Assembly (NCBI RefSeq): GCF_000241265.1
Contig: NZ_BAEE01000088.1
Span: forward strand, 1-64,000
Direction: 5' to 3'
Source of the DNA: Gordonia araii NBRC 100433
Lineage (GTDB): Bacteria > Actinomycetota > Actinomycetes > Mycobacteriales > Mycobacteriaceae
Length of the DNA: 64,000 nucleotides
Positions within the stretch are counted from its first letter, which is position 1, and each line of letters opens with the position of its first letter. The position numbers and the translations under genes were made by a program. Of this stretch, positions 9,122 through 16,724 are shown in pieces. The notes beneath the pieces are model-generated. The model made no database searches and had not been told where the DNA came from. It saw only the letters and a list, made by a program, of their open reading frames with translations.

Positions 9122-10303
9122 TCAGTCGACCGTGGCGGGTTCGGCGCCGTCACCGACCGATGACAGCAGGTTCCGCACCGCGCGACGGTCCACTTTGCCC
9201 GGCCCGCGCAAGGGCAGGGCGTCGACGACGAGGATGCGGCGAGGCGCGGCGTAGCGGTGGACCCGCGTCGCGACGCGCTCGCGCAAGGCCTCGGGCGCGG
9301 GGTGCCGGCCCGGCACGGCGACGACGGCCGCGACGACCTGTTGGCCCAGTCGCTCGTCGGGTACGCCGACGACCGCGCATTCGGCGACAGCGGGATCGTC
9401 GAGCAGCACCTCCTCGACGACGCGCGGCGCCACCGTGAGTCCGCCGGTGCTGATCGCGTCGTCGGCCCGCCCGACGATGCTGAGCACGCCGTCGTCGAGA
9501 CGGCCCAGGTCGTCGGTGCGGAAGGAGCCGGGCAGCGCGAATGCCGGGTCGTCCGGGCGGTTGCGGTAGCCGTGGGCGATCATCGGGCCGGAGAGCACGA
9601 CCCGGCCGTCGAGGATGTCCACGGTCACCCCGTCGAGCGGTCTGCCGTCGTAGACGCAGCCGCCGCCGGTCTCACTCATCCCGTAGGTCCGCACCATCGG
9701 GATGCCCGCGTCGATCGCGCGGGCGGCCAGCGCCGGTGGCGTGGCGGCACCGCCGACGAGGACGGCGTCGAGTTCGGCGACCGCGGCCGTCGCCGTGCGC
9801 GAGGCCAGCACCGCGGCGAGCTGGGTCGGCACCAGCGAGGTGTAGCGCCGCGGACCGCGCAGCATGGACACGTCGCGGGCGAACCGTTCGGCGTCGAAGC
9901 CGCCGCTCAGGTCGGCGATCGCCGGGGTGAACCCGGCCCGCAAGGCGCGCAGCAGCACCTGCAAGCCCGCGATGTGGTGGGCGGGCAGCGCGAGCAGCCA
10001 GTTGCCCGTTCCGCCGAGCCGCGCGTGCGTCGCATCCGCGGACGCGGCCAGCGTCGCCGGCGTGTGGACAGCGCCCTTCGGTTCGCCGGTCGAACCCGAG
10101 GTCGCGATGACCAGGCAGGCTTCCGGATCGTCCACTTCCGTCCCGACGGCCAGCGACGACTCGAGCAGTTGCCGATCCGGTGCACACGGATCGTCGGTGA
10201 CGGGAAGATAGCAGCGCGCGCCCGCGGCCATCGCGACCAAATCGCTGAACGACTCGGCCAGCGCCGGACCGGACGCGAGGGGCAGGGCGCGCAGGACCGG
10301 CAT
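9122..10303 (-). CDS. menE: o-Succinylbenzoate-CoA ligase
   Basis: 393 residues of the ANL adenylating superfamily. MenE activates o-succinylbenzoate with ATP and CoA, making the substrate for MenB. The P-loop is ATSGSTGEPKGAVHTP (about 88-103), the A5 motif is RTYGMSETGGGCVYDG (about 205-220), the A7 region is FRTDDLGRLDDG, and the C-terminal catalytic lysine lies in PLRGPGKVDRRAV. ATG 10303 starts the conserved sequence PVLRALPLASGP. An in-frame extension to 10372 would run into the upstream gene. Only 5 bp separate it from the DUF3349 stop, so the two are co-transcribed. Confidence 0.93.
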   Translation of the reverse strand: MPVLRALPLASGPALAESFSDLVAMAAGARCYLPVTDDPCAPDRQLLESSLAVGTEVDDPEACLVIATSGSTGEPKGAVHTPATLAASADATHARLGGTGNWLLALPAHHIAGLQVLLRALRAGFTPAIADLSGGFDAERFARDVSMLRGPRRYTSLVPTQLAAVLASRTATAAVAELDAVLVGGAATPPALAARAIDAGIPMVRTYGMSETGGGCVYDGRPLDGVTVDILDGRVVLSGPMIAHGYRNRPDDPAFALPGSFRTDDLGRLDDGVLSIVGRADDAISTGGLTVAPRVVEEVLLDDPAVAECAVVGVPDERLGQQVVAAVVAVPGRHPAPEALRERVATRVHRYAAPRRILVVDALPLRGPGKVDRRAVRNLLSSVGDGAEPATVD

Positions 10304-10308
10304 GGCGG

Positions 10309-10689
10309 CTACCCGGAAGACTCGGGGTGGTCGGAATCGTCCCGGCGCAGCGGCTCGTCGTCGAACGGCCATCCGGCGCCGACGAGAACCGCCCGCACGC
10401 GAGCGAGGTCGGACTCGCTGGGCAGCTCGTCGGTGACTTTGTTGATCTCGACGCCCACGTCGATCCGGTTGATCTCCGGGACTTCGGTGATGACCGTCGA
10501 CGGCGGCTCCGGTTTGGCCGCCGAGGCCGCGTCGGCGGCCAGCGTGTTGGCCACCTCGGTGACTTCGTCGTCGGAGAGTTGCCTGCGCAGGATAGCGACG
10601 AGCGGGATGTAGTCCCCGGAGGGCACGCCGTTCGGGTATCCGGCGCGCAGCCAGCGAATCACCGAGGCCAGCAGCTGGGGCCTGTCCAC
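10309..10689 (-). CDS. DUF3349 protein (copy 1, menE-proximal)
   Basis: 126 residues with a DUF3349 domain, the same family as M. tuberculosis Rv0543c, which also sits between menE and pitA. The N-terminal half contains LLASVIRWLRAGYPNGVPSGDYIPLVAILRR, and the C-terminal half ends in ARVRAVLVGAGWPF. The family is small and helical and has no established biochemical role. GTG 10689 is fixed by AAAGGAG 6 nt upstream. A second, shorter DUF3349 gene lies directly upstream, indicating tandem duplication. The Ala/Pro/Glu-rich central insertion (about 65-85) is absent from copy 2. Confidence 0.82.
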   Translation of the reverse strand: MDRPQLLASVIRWLRAGYPNGVPSGDYIPLVAILRRQLSDDEVTEVANTLAADAASAAKPEPPSTVITEVPEINRIDVGVEINKVTDELPSESDLARVRAVLVGAGWPFDDEPLRRDDSDHPESSG

Positions 10690-10732
10690 GGCAACTCCTT
10701 TCGCTCGGCGCAATGCCATGAGTATAGGTCGC

Positions 10733-11032
10733 TCAGGTGTCGGGAAGGGTGACGGCAAGTGGCCATCCGGCAGCCGCCAGGCGAGCCGCAACCTGATTGA
10801 TCTCCTCCGGCGTCGGGGCCTGTTCGGTGACGCGCGCGATCGCGTCGTGGATCTGCTGCTCGGTCACCGTGGGCACCCCGGCCTCGTCGGCCAGGGTCTG
10901 CGCCACACGCGTCACCTCCTGCTCGTCGAGGACGCGGGTGAGCAGCGCGAGCAGGGGTGGGAAGTCGGAGCGGTCGACGCCTTCGGGGTAACCGCCGCGG
11001 ATCCACCCGACGATCGAGTCGAAGGGAGTCAC
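10733..11032 (-). CDS. DUF3349 protein (copy 2)
   Basis: 99 residues. It aligns by eye with its neighbour: SIVGWIRGGYPEGVDRSDFPPLLALLTRVLDEQEV matches the ASVIRWLRAGYPNGVPSGDYIPLVAIL segment, and RLAAAGWPL matches VLVGAGWPF. Start is GTG 11032. It is probably soluble. With copy 1 and the small membrane protein upstream it forms the conserved Rv0543c-Rv0545c-like string ahead of menE. The role is unknown; proximity to phosphate transport and menaquinone genes is suggestive only. Confidence 0.82.
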   Translation of the reverse strand: MTPFDSIVGWIRGGYPEGVDRSDFPPLLALLTRVLDEQEVTRVAQTLADEAGVPTVTEQQIHDAIARVTEQAPTPEEINQVAARLAAAGWPLAVTLPDT

Positions 11033-11048
11033 GAATCTCTGCTTTCGG

Positions 11049-11321
11049 TTACTTGTAGCCGAACGGGAAGATCTTGATCCCGAAGTGGAAGTAGATCGTC
11101 TGCCGGGTGATCCAGAGGATGCCGATGATGATCGCGAGCGTCACCACCGCGAACAGGACACCGCCGAGCGCCTTGAGGACGGGATTGTGGTTGGTGACGG
11201 TCCCGTCGGCGTTGTAGCCGTTGGCCCACAGGCGCAGGCCGACGGCGAAGAGCGCGGGCAGGCCGGCGCCGAAAACGAGGCCGATGACGAAGACTCGGAT
11301 GATGGACTCTGCGACGGACAT
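11049..11321 (-). CDS. Small two/three-helix membrane protein (Rv0544c-like)
   Basis: 90 residues. Hydrophobic helices at about 3-30 (ESIIRVFVIGLVFGAGLPALFAVGLRLW) and 52-78 (LGGVLFAVVTLAIIIGILWI) flank a short loop with NADGTVTNHNP. Length and gene position between pitA and DUF3349 match M. tuberculosis Rv0544c. Start ATG 11321 is preceded by GGAAAGGAA. Function unknown. It lies 25 bp downstream of pitA on the same strand, so it may be part of the phosphate-transport operon. Confidence 0.8.
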   Translation of the reverse strand: MSVAESIIRVFVIGLVFGAGLPALFAVGLRLWANGYNADGTVTNHNPVLKALGGVLFAVVTLAIIIGILWITRQTIYFHFGIKIFPFGYK

Positions 11322-11346
11322 GTCGTGGTTCCTTTCCGGGGCCGGC

Positions 11347-12597
11347 TCAGGCGCCGGCTCGCTCTGCCCGCTCGATATGAGCGGGGGCAGGCGGGACCGC
11401 GGGCTCGGCCGGGATGAGACCGTTCTCGTCATCCCAGTCGGCGTTGACGTTGTGGTGGTTGATCTTGTTCTGCTGGGCGTGCCAGTACATGTACGCCGCG
11501 AGGACGATGAGGATGGTGAAGATCGTGACCGCGCCGGCCAGATTGCCGAGGAGATTCGCGAGCACGAAACAGACCGCGCCGACCAGGGCGGCGGCCGGCA
11601 GCGTCGTCACCCAGGCGACGACCATGCGTCCGGCGACCGACCAGCGGACCTGAGCGCCTCTCTTGCCGACGCCGCTGCCGAGGATCGAACCGGTCGCGAC
11701 GTGGGTGGTCGACAGCGGCATGCCCGCGGCGCTGGAGGTCAGGATGATCGCGGCGGAGCTGGCCTCGGCCGACATGCCCTGCGGCGGGGAGATCTCGACC
11801 AGGCCCTTGCCGAGCGTGCGGATGATGCGCCAGCCGCCGAGGTAGGTGCCGAGCGCGATCGCGACCGCACAGGTGAGGACCACCCAGAACGGCAGACCGT
11901 GCGAGACGGTGGTCGCGTCGAGGTGGCCGGTGGCGATGAGTGCCAGTGCGATCACGCCCATCGTCTTCTGGGCGTCGCCGGTGCCGTGTGCGAGCGAAAC
12001 CAGCGAAGCGGTGGCGATCTGGCCGTAGCGGAAGCCGTCGTCCTTCTGGTGCGATGCGAGCTTCTCGGTGATGCGGTAGACCATCCAGGTTCCGGCGGCG
12101 GCGACGACGCAGGCGATCACCGGCGCGAGGAGCGCGGGGATGAGGATCTTCGCGGTGATGCCCGACCAGTTCACGCCGGAGGTGCCCAGCGCGGCGAGGC
12201 CGGCGCCCATCAGACCGCCGAACAGCGCGTGTGACGAACTCGACGGGAGACCGAACAGCCAGGTGAAGAGATTCCAGAGAATGCCGCCGACGAGGCCGGC
12301 GAAGATGATCAGCAGGGCCTGCGTCGGATCGAGGCCAGGGATGAGTTCGCCGGTTTGCGAGCCCGACGTCTGCTGGATCTTGAGGACGTCCTTGGTGATG
12401 GTCGCGGCGACCTCGACGGAGAGGAAGGCGCCGACGAGGTTGAGGACGGCGGAGAGGCCGACGGCGACCTTGGGCTTGAGCGCACCGGTGGCGATCGACG
12501 TCGCCATGGCGTTGCCGGTGTCGTGGAAACCGTTGGTGAAGTCGAAGCCGAGGGCCGTCACCACCAACAGCACCAAGATCAGCATCTCTACGCTCAT
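11347..12597 (-). CDS. pitA: Low-affinity inorganic phosphate transporter PitA
   Basis: 416 residues of the PiT family, a proton- or cation-coupled carrier for metal-phosphate. The family signature GFDFTNGFHDTGNAMATSIATGA is at about 17-39. The repeated half-motif WLFGLPSSSSHALFGGLMGAG (about 113-133) and the second-half STTHVATGSILGSGVGKR show the expected inverted duplication, with about ten helices. Start ATG 12597 follows CATTAT by 7 nt. A PHO-box-like direct repeat lies about 95 bp upstream. Downstream genes (small membrane protein, two DUF3349, menE, menA) run in the same direction. Confidence 0.95.
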   Translation of the reverse strand: MSVEMLILVLLVVTALGFDFTNGFHDTGNAMATSIATGALKPKVAVGLSAVLNLVGAFLSVEVAATITKDVLKIQQTSGSQTGELIPGLDPTQALLIIFAGLVGGILWNLFTWLFGLPSSSSHALFGGLMGAGLAALGTSGVNWSGITAKILIPALLAPVIACVVAAAGTWMVYRITEKLASHQKDDGFRYGQIATASLVSLAHGTGDAQKTMGVIALALIATGHLDATTVSHGLPFWVVLTCAVAIALGTYLGGWRIIRTLGKGLVEISPPQGMSAEASSAAIILTSSAAGMPLSTTHVATGSILGSGVGKRGAQVRWSVAGRMVVAWVTTLPAAALVGAVCFVLANLLGNLAGAVTIFTILIVLAAYMYWHAQQNKINHHNVNADWDDENGLIPAEPAVPPAPAHIERAERAGA

Positions 12598-12604
12598 GAA
12601 TTCG

Positions 12605-12610
12605 ATAATG
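12605..12610 (-). promoter_or_regulatory. -10 hexamer CATTAT for pitA
   Basis: CATTAT on the minus strand precedes the pitA ATG by 7 nt. Confidence 0.45.
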
Positions 12611-12690
12611 CGGTTCGAGAAGGCTAATCACCTAACCGGCGCGGTGCGTGTCCGGGGTCCTGACCTGCGAGAATCTGGAATTGGTCGCGT

Positions 12691-12712
12691 GTTCATCCGC
12701 TGTTCACCTAAT
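12691..12712 (+). promoter_or_regulatory. PHO-box-like direct repeat (two 11-bp units)
   Basis: GTTCATCCGCT (12691-12701) is followed directly by GTTCACCTAAT (12702-12712). This matches the 11-nt direct-repeat units (G-G/T-TCA-YYY-R) recognised by Streptomyces PhoP and related to mycobacterial RegX3 sites. A degenerate third unit (GGTCGGCGATC) follows. It lies between pitA and the divergent LLM oxidoreductase, so phosphate-starvation control of either is plausible. Confidence 0.6.
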
Positions 12713-12809
12713 GGTCGGCGATCGTCCATCCAGGCGCCGGAACGGCCTGTGACGCACGTGACCAGAAGGTGTGACGGGTGTGACTGTATGCGGGCGCCGA
12801 CGTGCGTGC

Positions 12810-12815
12810 CAGAAT
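12810..12815 (+). promoter_or_regulatory. -10 hexamer CAGAAT for the LLM oxidoreductase
   Basis: CAGAAT ends 6 nt before ATG 12822. No good Shine-Dalgarno sequence is present. Confidence 0.45.
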
Positions 12816-12821
12816 CGGCTC

Positions 12822-13883
12822 ATGACTGCGATCACGCTGGGAATGCCTATCAACTACGCGGGTGACTTCCGCGAGACCATCGCCAATCTGGCCGACTTCG
12901 AATCGGCGGGTGTCGGCCGCATCGCCGTCCCGGAGGCGTATAGCTTCGACGCGGTGAGCCAACTGGGGTTCATCGCCGCCAAGACGGAGAAGATGGAACT
13001 GCAGACGGCGATCCTGCCGATGTATTCCCGCACGCCGACGAACCTCGCGATGACCGCCGCGGGGCTGGATTACATCAGCGGCGGCCGGGCGATCCTGGGT
13101 ATCGGGGCCTCGGGGCCCCAGGTGATCGAGGGCTTCCACGGTGTGAAGTACGACTTCCCCCTCGGGCGCGCCCGCGAGCACGTCGAGATCTGCCGCAAGG
13201 TGTGGCGGCGCGAGAAGGTCGAGTTCGCCGGCAAGCACTACACGCTCCCGCTCGACGAGGAGCACGGCGGCAGCGGGCTGGGCAAGGCGCTCAAGATCAT
13301 CAATCATCCGGTGCGCGAGCGGATCCCGATGCTGCTCGCGGCCATCGGGCCGAAGAACGTCGAGCTGGCCGCCGAGCTCTACGAGGAGTTCCAGCCGTTC
13401 CTGTTCCACCCCGAGTACGTCGACGCCGCCTTCGGCGAGCCGCTGGCGGCCGGCAAGGCCAAGCGCGACCCGTCGCTGGGCGACCTGCGTATCGTCGTGC
13501 AGGCGGCCGCGTTGATCACCGAGGACGAGGAGCAGATCGCGGGCGCGCTGATGACGGTGCGCCACCATGCCGCGCTCTACATCGGCGGCATGGGCGCGCG
13601 CGGTAAGAACTTCTACAACTCGCTGGTGCAACGCTACGGCTACGTCGACGAGGCCAAGCTCATCCAGGACCTCTACCTGGACGGCAAGAAGCTCGAGGCC
13701 GCGCAAGCGGTACCCGACGAGCTGGTGCGGGCGATGAGCCTGATCGGCCCCAAGTCCTATGTCGCCGAGCGGGTCGAGGCCTTCGCCGGTGCCGGCGTCG
13801 GCGTCATCCTGGCCAGCCCGGCGGCGGGGACCCACGCCGAGCGCGTGGAGACGATGGAGACGCTAGCCGGGATCATCGCGTAG
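12822..13883 (+). CDS. LLM-class (F420/flavin-dependent) oxidoreductase
   Basis: 353 residues with the luciferase-like monooxygenase TIM barrel. PINYAGDFRETIANLADFESAGVGRIAVPEAYSFDA (about 6-40) and the cofactor loop YISGGRAILGIGASGPQVIEGFHG (about 85-108) match the F420-dependent LLM subgroup common in mycolic-acid bacteria (glucose-6-phosphate dehydrogenase and MER relatives). No single residue visible here distinguishes F420 from FMN, so the cofactor is inferred from the clade. Substrate unknown. It is monocistronic, divergent from pitA across a 224-bp region holding the PHO-box-like repeat, and ends before a strong hairpin. Confidence 0.85.
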   Translation: MTAITLGMPINYAGDFRETIANLADFESAGVGRIAVPEAYSFDAVSQLGFIAAKTEKMELQTAILPMYSRTPTNLAMTAAGLDYISGGRAILGIGASGPQVIEGFHGVKYDFPLGRAREHVEICRKVWRREKVEFAGKHYTLPLDEEHGGSGLGKALKIINHPVRERIPMLLAAIGPKNVELAAELYEEFQPFLFHPEYVDAAFGEPLAAGKAKRDPSLGDLRIVVQAAALITEDEEQIAGALMTVRHHAALYIGGMGARGKNFYNSLVQRYGYVDEAKLIQDLYLDGKKLEAAQAVPDELVRAMSLIGPKSYVAERVEAFAGAGVGVILASPAAGTHAERVETMETLAGIIA

Positions 13884-13911
13884 CGGAGGCGGCAAGCATA
13901 GGTATACGGCG

Positions 13912-13961
13912 ACGGCCCGCGGTCGAACTCGATTGATCATCGAGAATCGACCGCGGGCCGT
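13912..13961. terminator. Large bidirectional hairpin between convergent genes
   Basis: A 15-bp perfect stem (13912-13926 with 13947-13961) is extended inward by a second stem, CTCGAT (928-933) with ATCGAG (939-944). It separates the convergent oxidoreductase and beta-propeller genes and can act on both transcripts. Confidence 0.8.
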
Positions 13962-13975
13962 GTCCGATTCGGGTC

Positions 13976-15139
13976 TCAGCCGAGGCGGCGGACCTTCCAG
14001 ATGTGGTCGGTGCCGCGGTTGCCCCGGTAGCCGCCGTCGAGGATCATGCTGGACTTGTCGATCACCAGGAAGGTGTTCTTCTTCCAGTAGAGCAACTGGT
14101 TAGGCAGCAGCCCGGTCGTCACCAGTCGGCTGACGCCGAAGGTGTTCTGATCGATGACCGAGATGAAGCCGCCGAAGTAGTTGGCCGCGTAGACCTTGCC
14201 CTGGAAAAGCATCAGCGAGGTGGTCCCCGGTCCGGTGAAGACGTCGCGGATGTGGCGGCCGGTCCGCAGATCGTGGACCGTGACGATCCCCTGGTAGAGG
14301 TCGTTGACATAGACGCGGTTGGTTCGGGTGTCAGCGACGATGAAGCCGTGGCCCTGCGTGCTCAGAGTCGCGTTCCACCGAACGGTGCTCTTGACCGCGC
14401 CGCCACCCGAGCGGGTGATCCGGAACTGGGTCAGGCTGGAGTAGTACGACGGCAGAGTGACGGTCGCACCGGTGGCGCTCACGTCGGTGAGCGCGATGTT
14501 GGCGCCCATCTGGGTGCCTTTACCGGGCATGACTGCGCTGCCGATGGGGGTCAGCGTGTTCATGTCGTAGAACTTCAGGCCGCCGGGCTTGGTGCCCGAG
14601 ACGATGGCGACGCCCATCTGCTCGGCGAACACGACGCCGTGGGGTTTCTTGACCGGGAAGGTCTTGAGCAGCTTGCCGCTGTTCTTGTCCCAGACGCTGA
14701 CCTCGTTTGCAGCCGCCGCGGTCGTCCACACGGTGTTGCCGGTCTTCGGGACGTTGACCTCGTATTGGCCGGCGATCGTGCCGTGGCCGGTGTTCTTGAT
14801 CCGCTTGGTGATCCGAATGCGCTTGCGGACCTCCATCGTGTTCGGATCGACCTTGAGGATCGACGACTCGCTCGCACCGTCGAAGGGGGAGACGTTGGTC
14901 AGCCACAGGCTGCCGGTCTGGGCGTCGATGGCGCCGCGATAGTTGCCCTTGCCGATGTTGTATCCGGTGATCTGGTAGCCGGGCTGCTGCGGCACGGCCG
15001 GAGCGGGCTGCGATTTCCAGAAGCGGTCGGCCGGGTCGGTCGGCGCGGCGGACGCGTGCGGCGCGGCGATCGATCCGACGGACAACGCGGCGGCGAGAGC
15101 GATGGTGGCCCACCGGGCACGAGAGAAGGAAGAAGTCAT
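13976..15139 (-). CDS. Secreted YncE-like seven-blade beta-propeller protein
   Basis: 387 residues. A signal peptide is clear: positive SRAR, hydrophobic WATIALAAALSVGSIAA, and an Ala-x-Ala cleavage region near 31 (HASAAPTD). The mature part consists of repeated ~45-residue blades, e.g. GAIDAQTGSLWLTNV, NTVWTTAAAANEVSVWDKNSGKLL, GVAIVSGTKPGGLKFYDM, NRVYVNDLYQGIVTVHDLRTGRHI and GKVYAANYFGGFISVIDQ, typical of YncE/YVTN propellers. A DtxR/IdeR-like box overlaps its promoter. E. coli YncE is likewise induced by iron limitation. Ligand unknown; there are no enzyme motifs. It is not in an operon. Confidence 0.8.
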   Translation of the reverse strand: MTSSFSRARWATIALAAALSVGSIAAPHASAAPTDPADRFWKSQPAPAVPQQPGYQITGYNIGKGNYRGAIDAQTGSLWLTNVSPFDGASESSILKVDPNTMEVRKRIRITKRIKNTGHGTIAGQYEVNVPKTGNTVWTTAAAANEVSVWDKNSGKLLKTFPVKKPHGVVFAEQMGVAIVSGTKPGGLKFYDMNTLTPIGSAVMPGKGTQMGANIALTDVSATGATVTLPSYYSSLTQFRITRSGGGAVKSTVRWNATLSTQGHGFIVADTRTNRVYVNDLYQGIVTVHDLRTGRHIRDVFTGPGTTSLMLFQGKVYAANYFGGFISVIDQNTFGVSRLVTTGLLPNQLLYWKKNTFLVIDKSSMILDGGYRGNRGTDHIWKVRRLG

Positions 15140-15144
15140 GCGGG

Positions 15145-15163
15145 TCAGGGTAGCCTAACCAGT
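15145..15163 (-). promoter_or_regulatory. DtxR/IdeR-like iron box over the -10 region
   Basis: The plus-strand sequence TCAGGGTAGCCTAACCAGT agrees at 14 of 19 positions with the DtxR/IdeR consensus (TWAGGTWAGSCTWACCTWA); its core TAGCCTAACC is intact. The predicted -10 of the gene, TACCCT (minus strand, 15152-15147, 7 nt before the ATG), lies inside the box. Metal-loaded repressor should therefore block transcription. Confidence 0.6.
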
Positions 15164-15270
15164 TGGCCGGCTGCACTGTGGGTTCGCTCTCAAACGGCTT
15201 TGATTCGTGATGCCAGTAGGCCCCGTATGTGTCGCCTCGTCCCTTTCGTCGCCCGCGCTCGCCTCCCTTG

Positions 15271-16101
15271 TCAGGATGCAGCGGCGTCGATGCGCTGGAT
15301 GAACTCGTTCACCCATTCGACGGCCTCTTCGGCCGTCGGGAGTACGTCGAGAGCTTGGGCGGCTTCCGTGTAGAGGGTGCCCCACTGGGCGCCCGCGACG
15401 ATGACCGGTGGCCACGCCTGTTGGCGGCGGTAGGAGAAGAGTCGGACGCATGTAGCTGCAACTTGCCCGAGGTCGAGGTCGTCGCCCTTGTCGAGGAGCT
15501 GGAGGTCGACGAGATCGTGCGCTCGCTCACTTCGCTCACTCGAGACGGCGTGGAGCTTTTGCGCGACCTGGTGGTCGGAACGCTGGACCGGCACTGCACT
15601 CGGTGCTTCCAGCCCAACCTCGGTGAAGAGTCTGGCCAAGTCGGAGGCGAGCTGATACTCGGGCTCGTCGGCGTCACCGATCTCGTTGTGTCCCAGTTCG
15701 AACGTCACCGTGCACCACGGTCTACCTAGATAGTCGAGCTTCACCTCGAATGGTTGCATCACATACGCCGTCGGCACAGCCGGTGGACGCGGTGCGCGCT
15801 TTTCGACCAGCCTGCCAGTGAAGCCTGCCCATCCAGTCGACAGGGAATCCTCGAAGTCGCGCCGGAATCTTGTCAGTGGCTGAACACGCGCGGCATCGAG
15901 ATCTTGGGTGAATCGTGTGCCGCGCCCGTACCGCAGTGCCATCGCACTGCCACCTTTGATCGCACCTTCGGGGAGCATCTGGCCTACCACCACCAGAGCC
16001 ATTCCGATACGACGCCGCAGTGCCAGCCCCTCACTGCCTTCCAAGTTGCGGATGCGCTGCTCCAAGGAGCGCACGTTCGTCGGTGTGCCTGAGTAGCTCA
16101 C
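15271..16101 (-). CDS. abiEii: AbiEii-type nucleotidyltransferase toxin
   Basis: 276 residues of the AbiEii/AbiGii family, the toxin half of type IV systems first described as phage-abortive infection. The family's nucleotidyltransferase motif is intact: KGGSAMALRYGRGTRFTQDLD (about 49-69, with the TxDLD acidic pair). A downstream KLDYLG strand and AQKLHAVSSERSERAHDLVDLQLL motif follow. Members transfer nucleotides onto RNA (tRNA in studied cases), blocking translation. GTG 16101 is chosen because it overlaps the antitoxin stop (GTGA) and AAGGAAGG lies upstream; GTG 16131 is an alternative. It is embedded between core genes, suggesting horizontal acquisition. Confidence 0.85.
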   Translation of the reverse strand: MSYSGTPTNVRSLEQRIRNLEGSEGLALRRRIGMALVVVGQMLPEGAIKGGSAMALRYGRGTRFTQDLDAARVQPLTRFRRDFEDSLSTGWAGFTGRLVEKRAPRPPAVPTAYVMQPFEVKLDYLGRPWCTVTFELGHNEIGDADEPEYQLASDLARLFTEVGLEAPSAVPVQRSDHQVAQKLHAVSSERSERAHDLVDLQLLDKGDDLDLGQVAATCVRLFSYRRQQAWPPVIVAGAQWGTLYTEAAQALDVLPTAEEAVEWVNEFIQRIDAAAS

Positions 16102-16640
16102 GACTGCAGTACCTTCCTTACGCGCTGCCACTCGGTGGTGGTCAACAGTCCCTCGGCACGCGCTTGTTTGGCTGCGTCCAGGAGACGCCTGGTCTCGATT
16201 CGACCGCGACTCTCAAGGATGGCATCCGCGACCGGCTGCGCAGCCAGTCCGTCGTATAGGGTCGTGCGAGCCTCGCTCTTCACCTGTGTCAGTTCGATGA
16301 ATGGCGGCAACTTGGAACGGGTTCGACGACGAACCGCCACCTTCAGCTGTCGAGGATTCACGTCGGCGAGCCTGAATAGGGCGAGCACCGACTCGCCGTG
16401 CAGATACGCCCCTTCGCCTGCTCGCAGCAGGGCTTCGGCGAACTGGTCGTGGGCCGTCGGCGGGATGTCTGGCACGCGGTATATGCCGTAGGCGACGTTT
16501 TCCAAGCCACCGCGCGCAGCAAGTTTGGGCAGCTCGACCGCCGGTACCCCGGCCTTGGCCGCCTCCTTCGTCGTGACATAGCCGTAGTGATCGAGCGCTA
16601 TCTCGCGCACGATATCCCGGTATTTCGTTTCGGCGCACAT
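16098..16640 (-). CDS. abiEi: AbiEi-type antitoxin / transcriptional repressor
   Basis: 180 residues. The N-terminal winged helix (YRDIVREIALDHYGYVTTKEAAKAGVPAVELPKLAARGGLENVAYGIYRV, about 6-56) is the AbiEi_4 DNA-binding domain. The C-terminal region (RLADVNPRQLKVAVRRRTRSKLP and QPVADAILESRGRIETRRLLDAAKQA) is the antitoxicity domain. AbiEi represses its own operon by binding inverted repeats and counteracts the toxin without direct protein contact. Here a perfect 15-bp inverted repeat abuts the ATG, fitting that model. The toxin follows with a 4-bp overlap. Confidence 0.87.
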   Translation of the reverse strand: MCAETKYRDIVREIALDHYGYVTTKEAAKAGVPAVELPKLAARGGLENVAYGIYRVPDIPPTAHDQFAEALLRAGEGAYLHGESVLALFRLADVNPRQLKVAVRRRTRSKLPPFIELTQVKSEARTTLYDGLAAQPVADAILESRGRIETRRLLDAAKQARAEGLLTTTEWQRVRKVLQS

Positions 16641-16674
16641 GTCACAACTATACCGAAAACGGTATAGTTGTGAC
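16641..16674 (-). promoter_or_regulatory. AbiE operator: perfect 15-bp inverted repeat at the promoter
   Basis: GTCACAACTATACCG (16641-16655), loop AAAA, and CGGTATAGTTGTGAC (16660-16674) form a perfect inverted repeat whose edge touches the abiEi ATG (16640). The -10 hexamer TATAGT (minus strand, 16652-16647) sits inside one arm, 6 nt before the ATG, so repressor binding would occlude polymerase. Confidence 0.85.
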
Positions 16675-16724
16675 CACGACCGAAACATCGACGCGCGATT
16701 TGTGAACCCCGTGTAATCGGGTGC

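Noticed and set aside
15513..15545. GCTCGCTCACTTCGCTCACT element inside abiEii as a possible inserted repeat
   Set aside because: It resembles common intergenic actinobacterial repeats, but it keeps the frame and encodes SERSERAHDLVDL at the normal place of the family motif, so there is no evidence for insertion.
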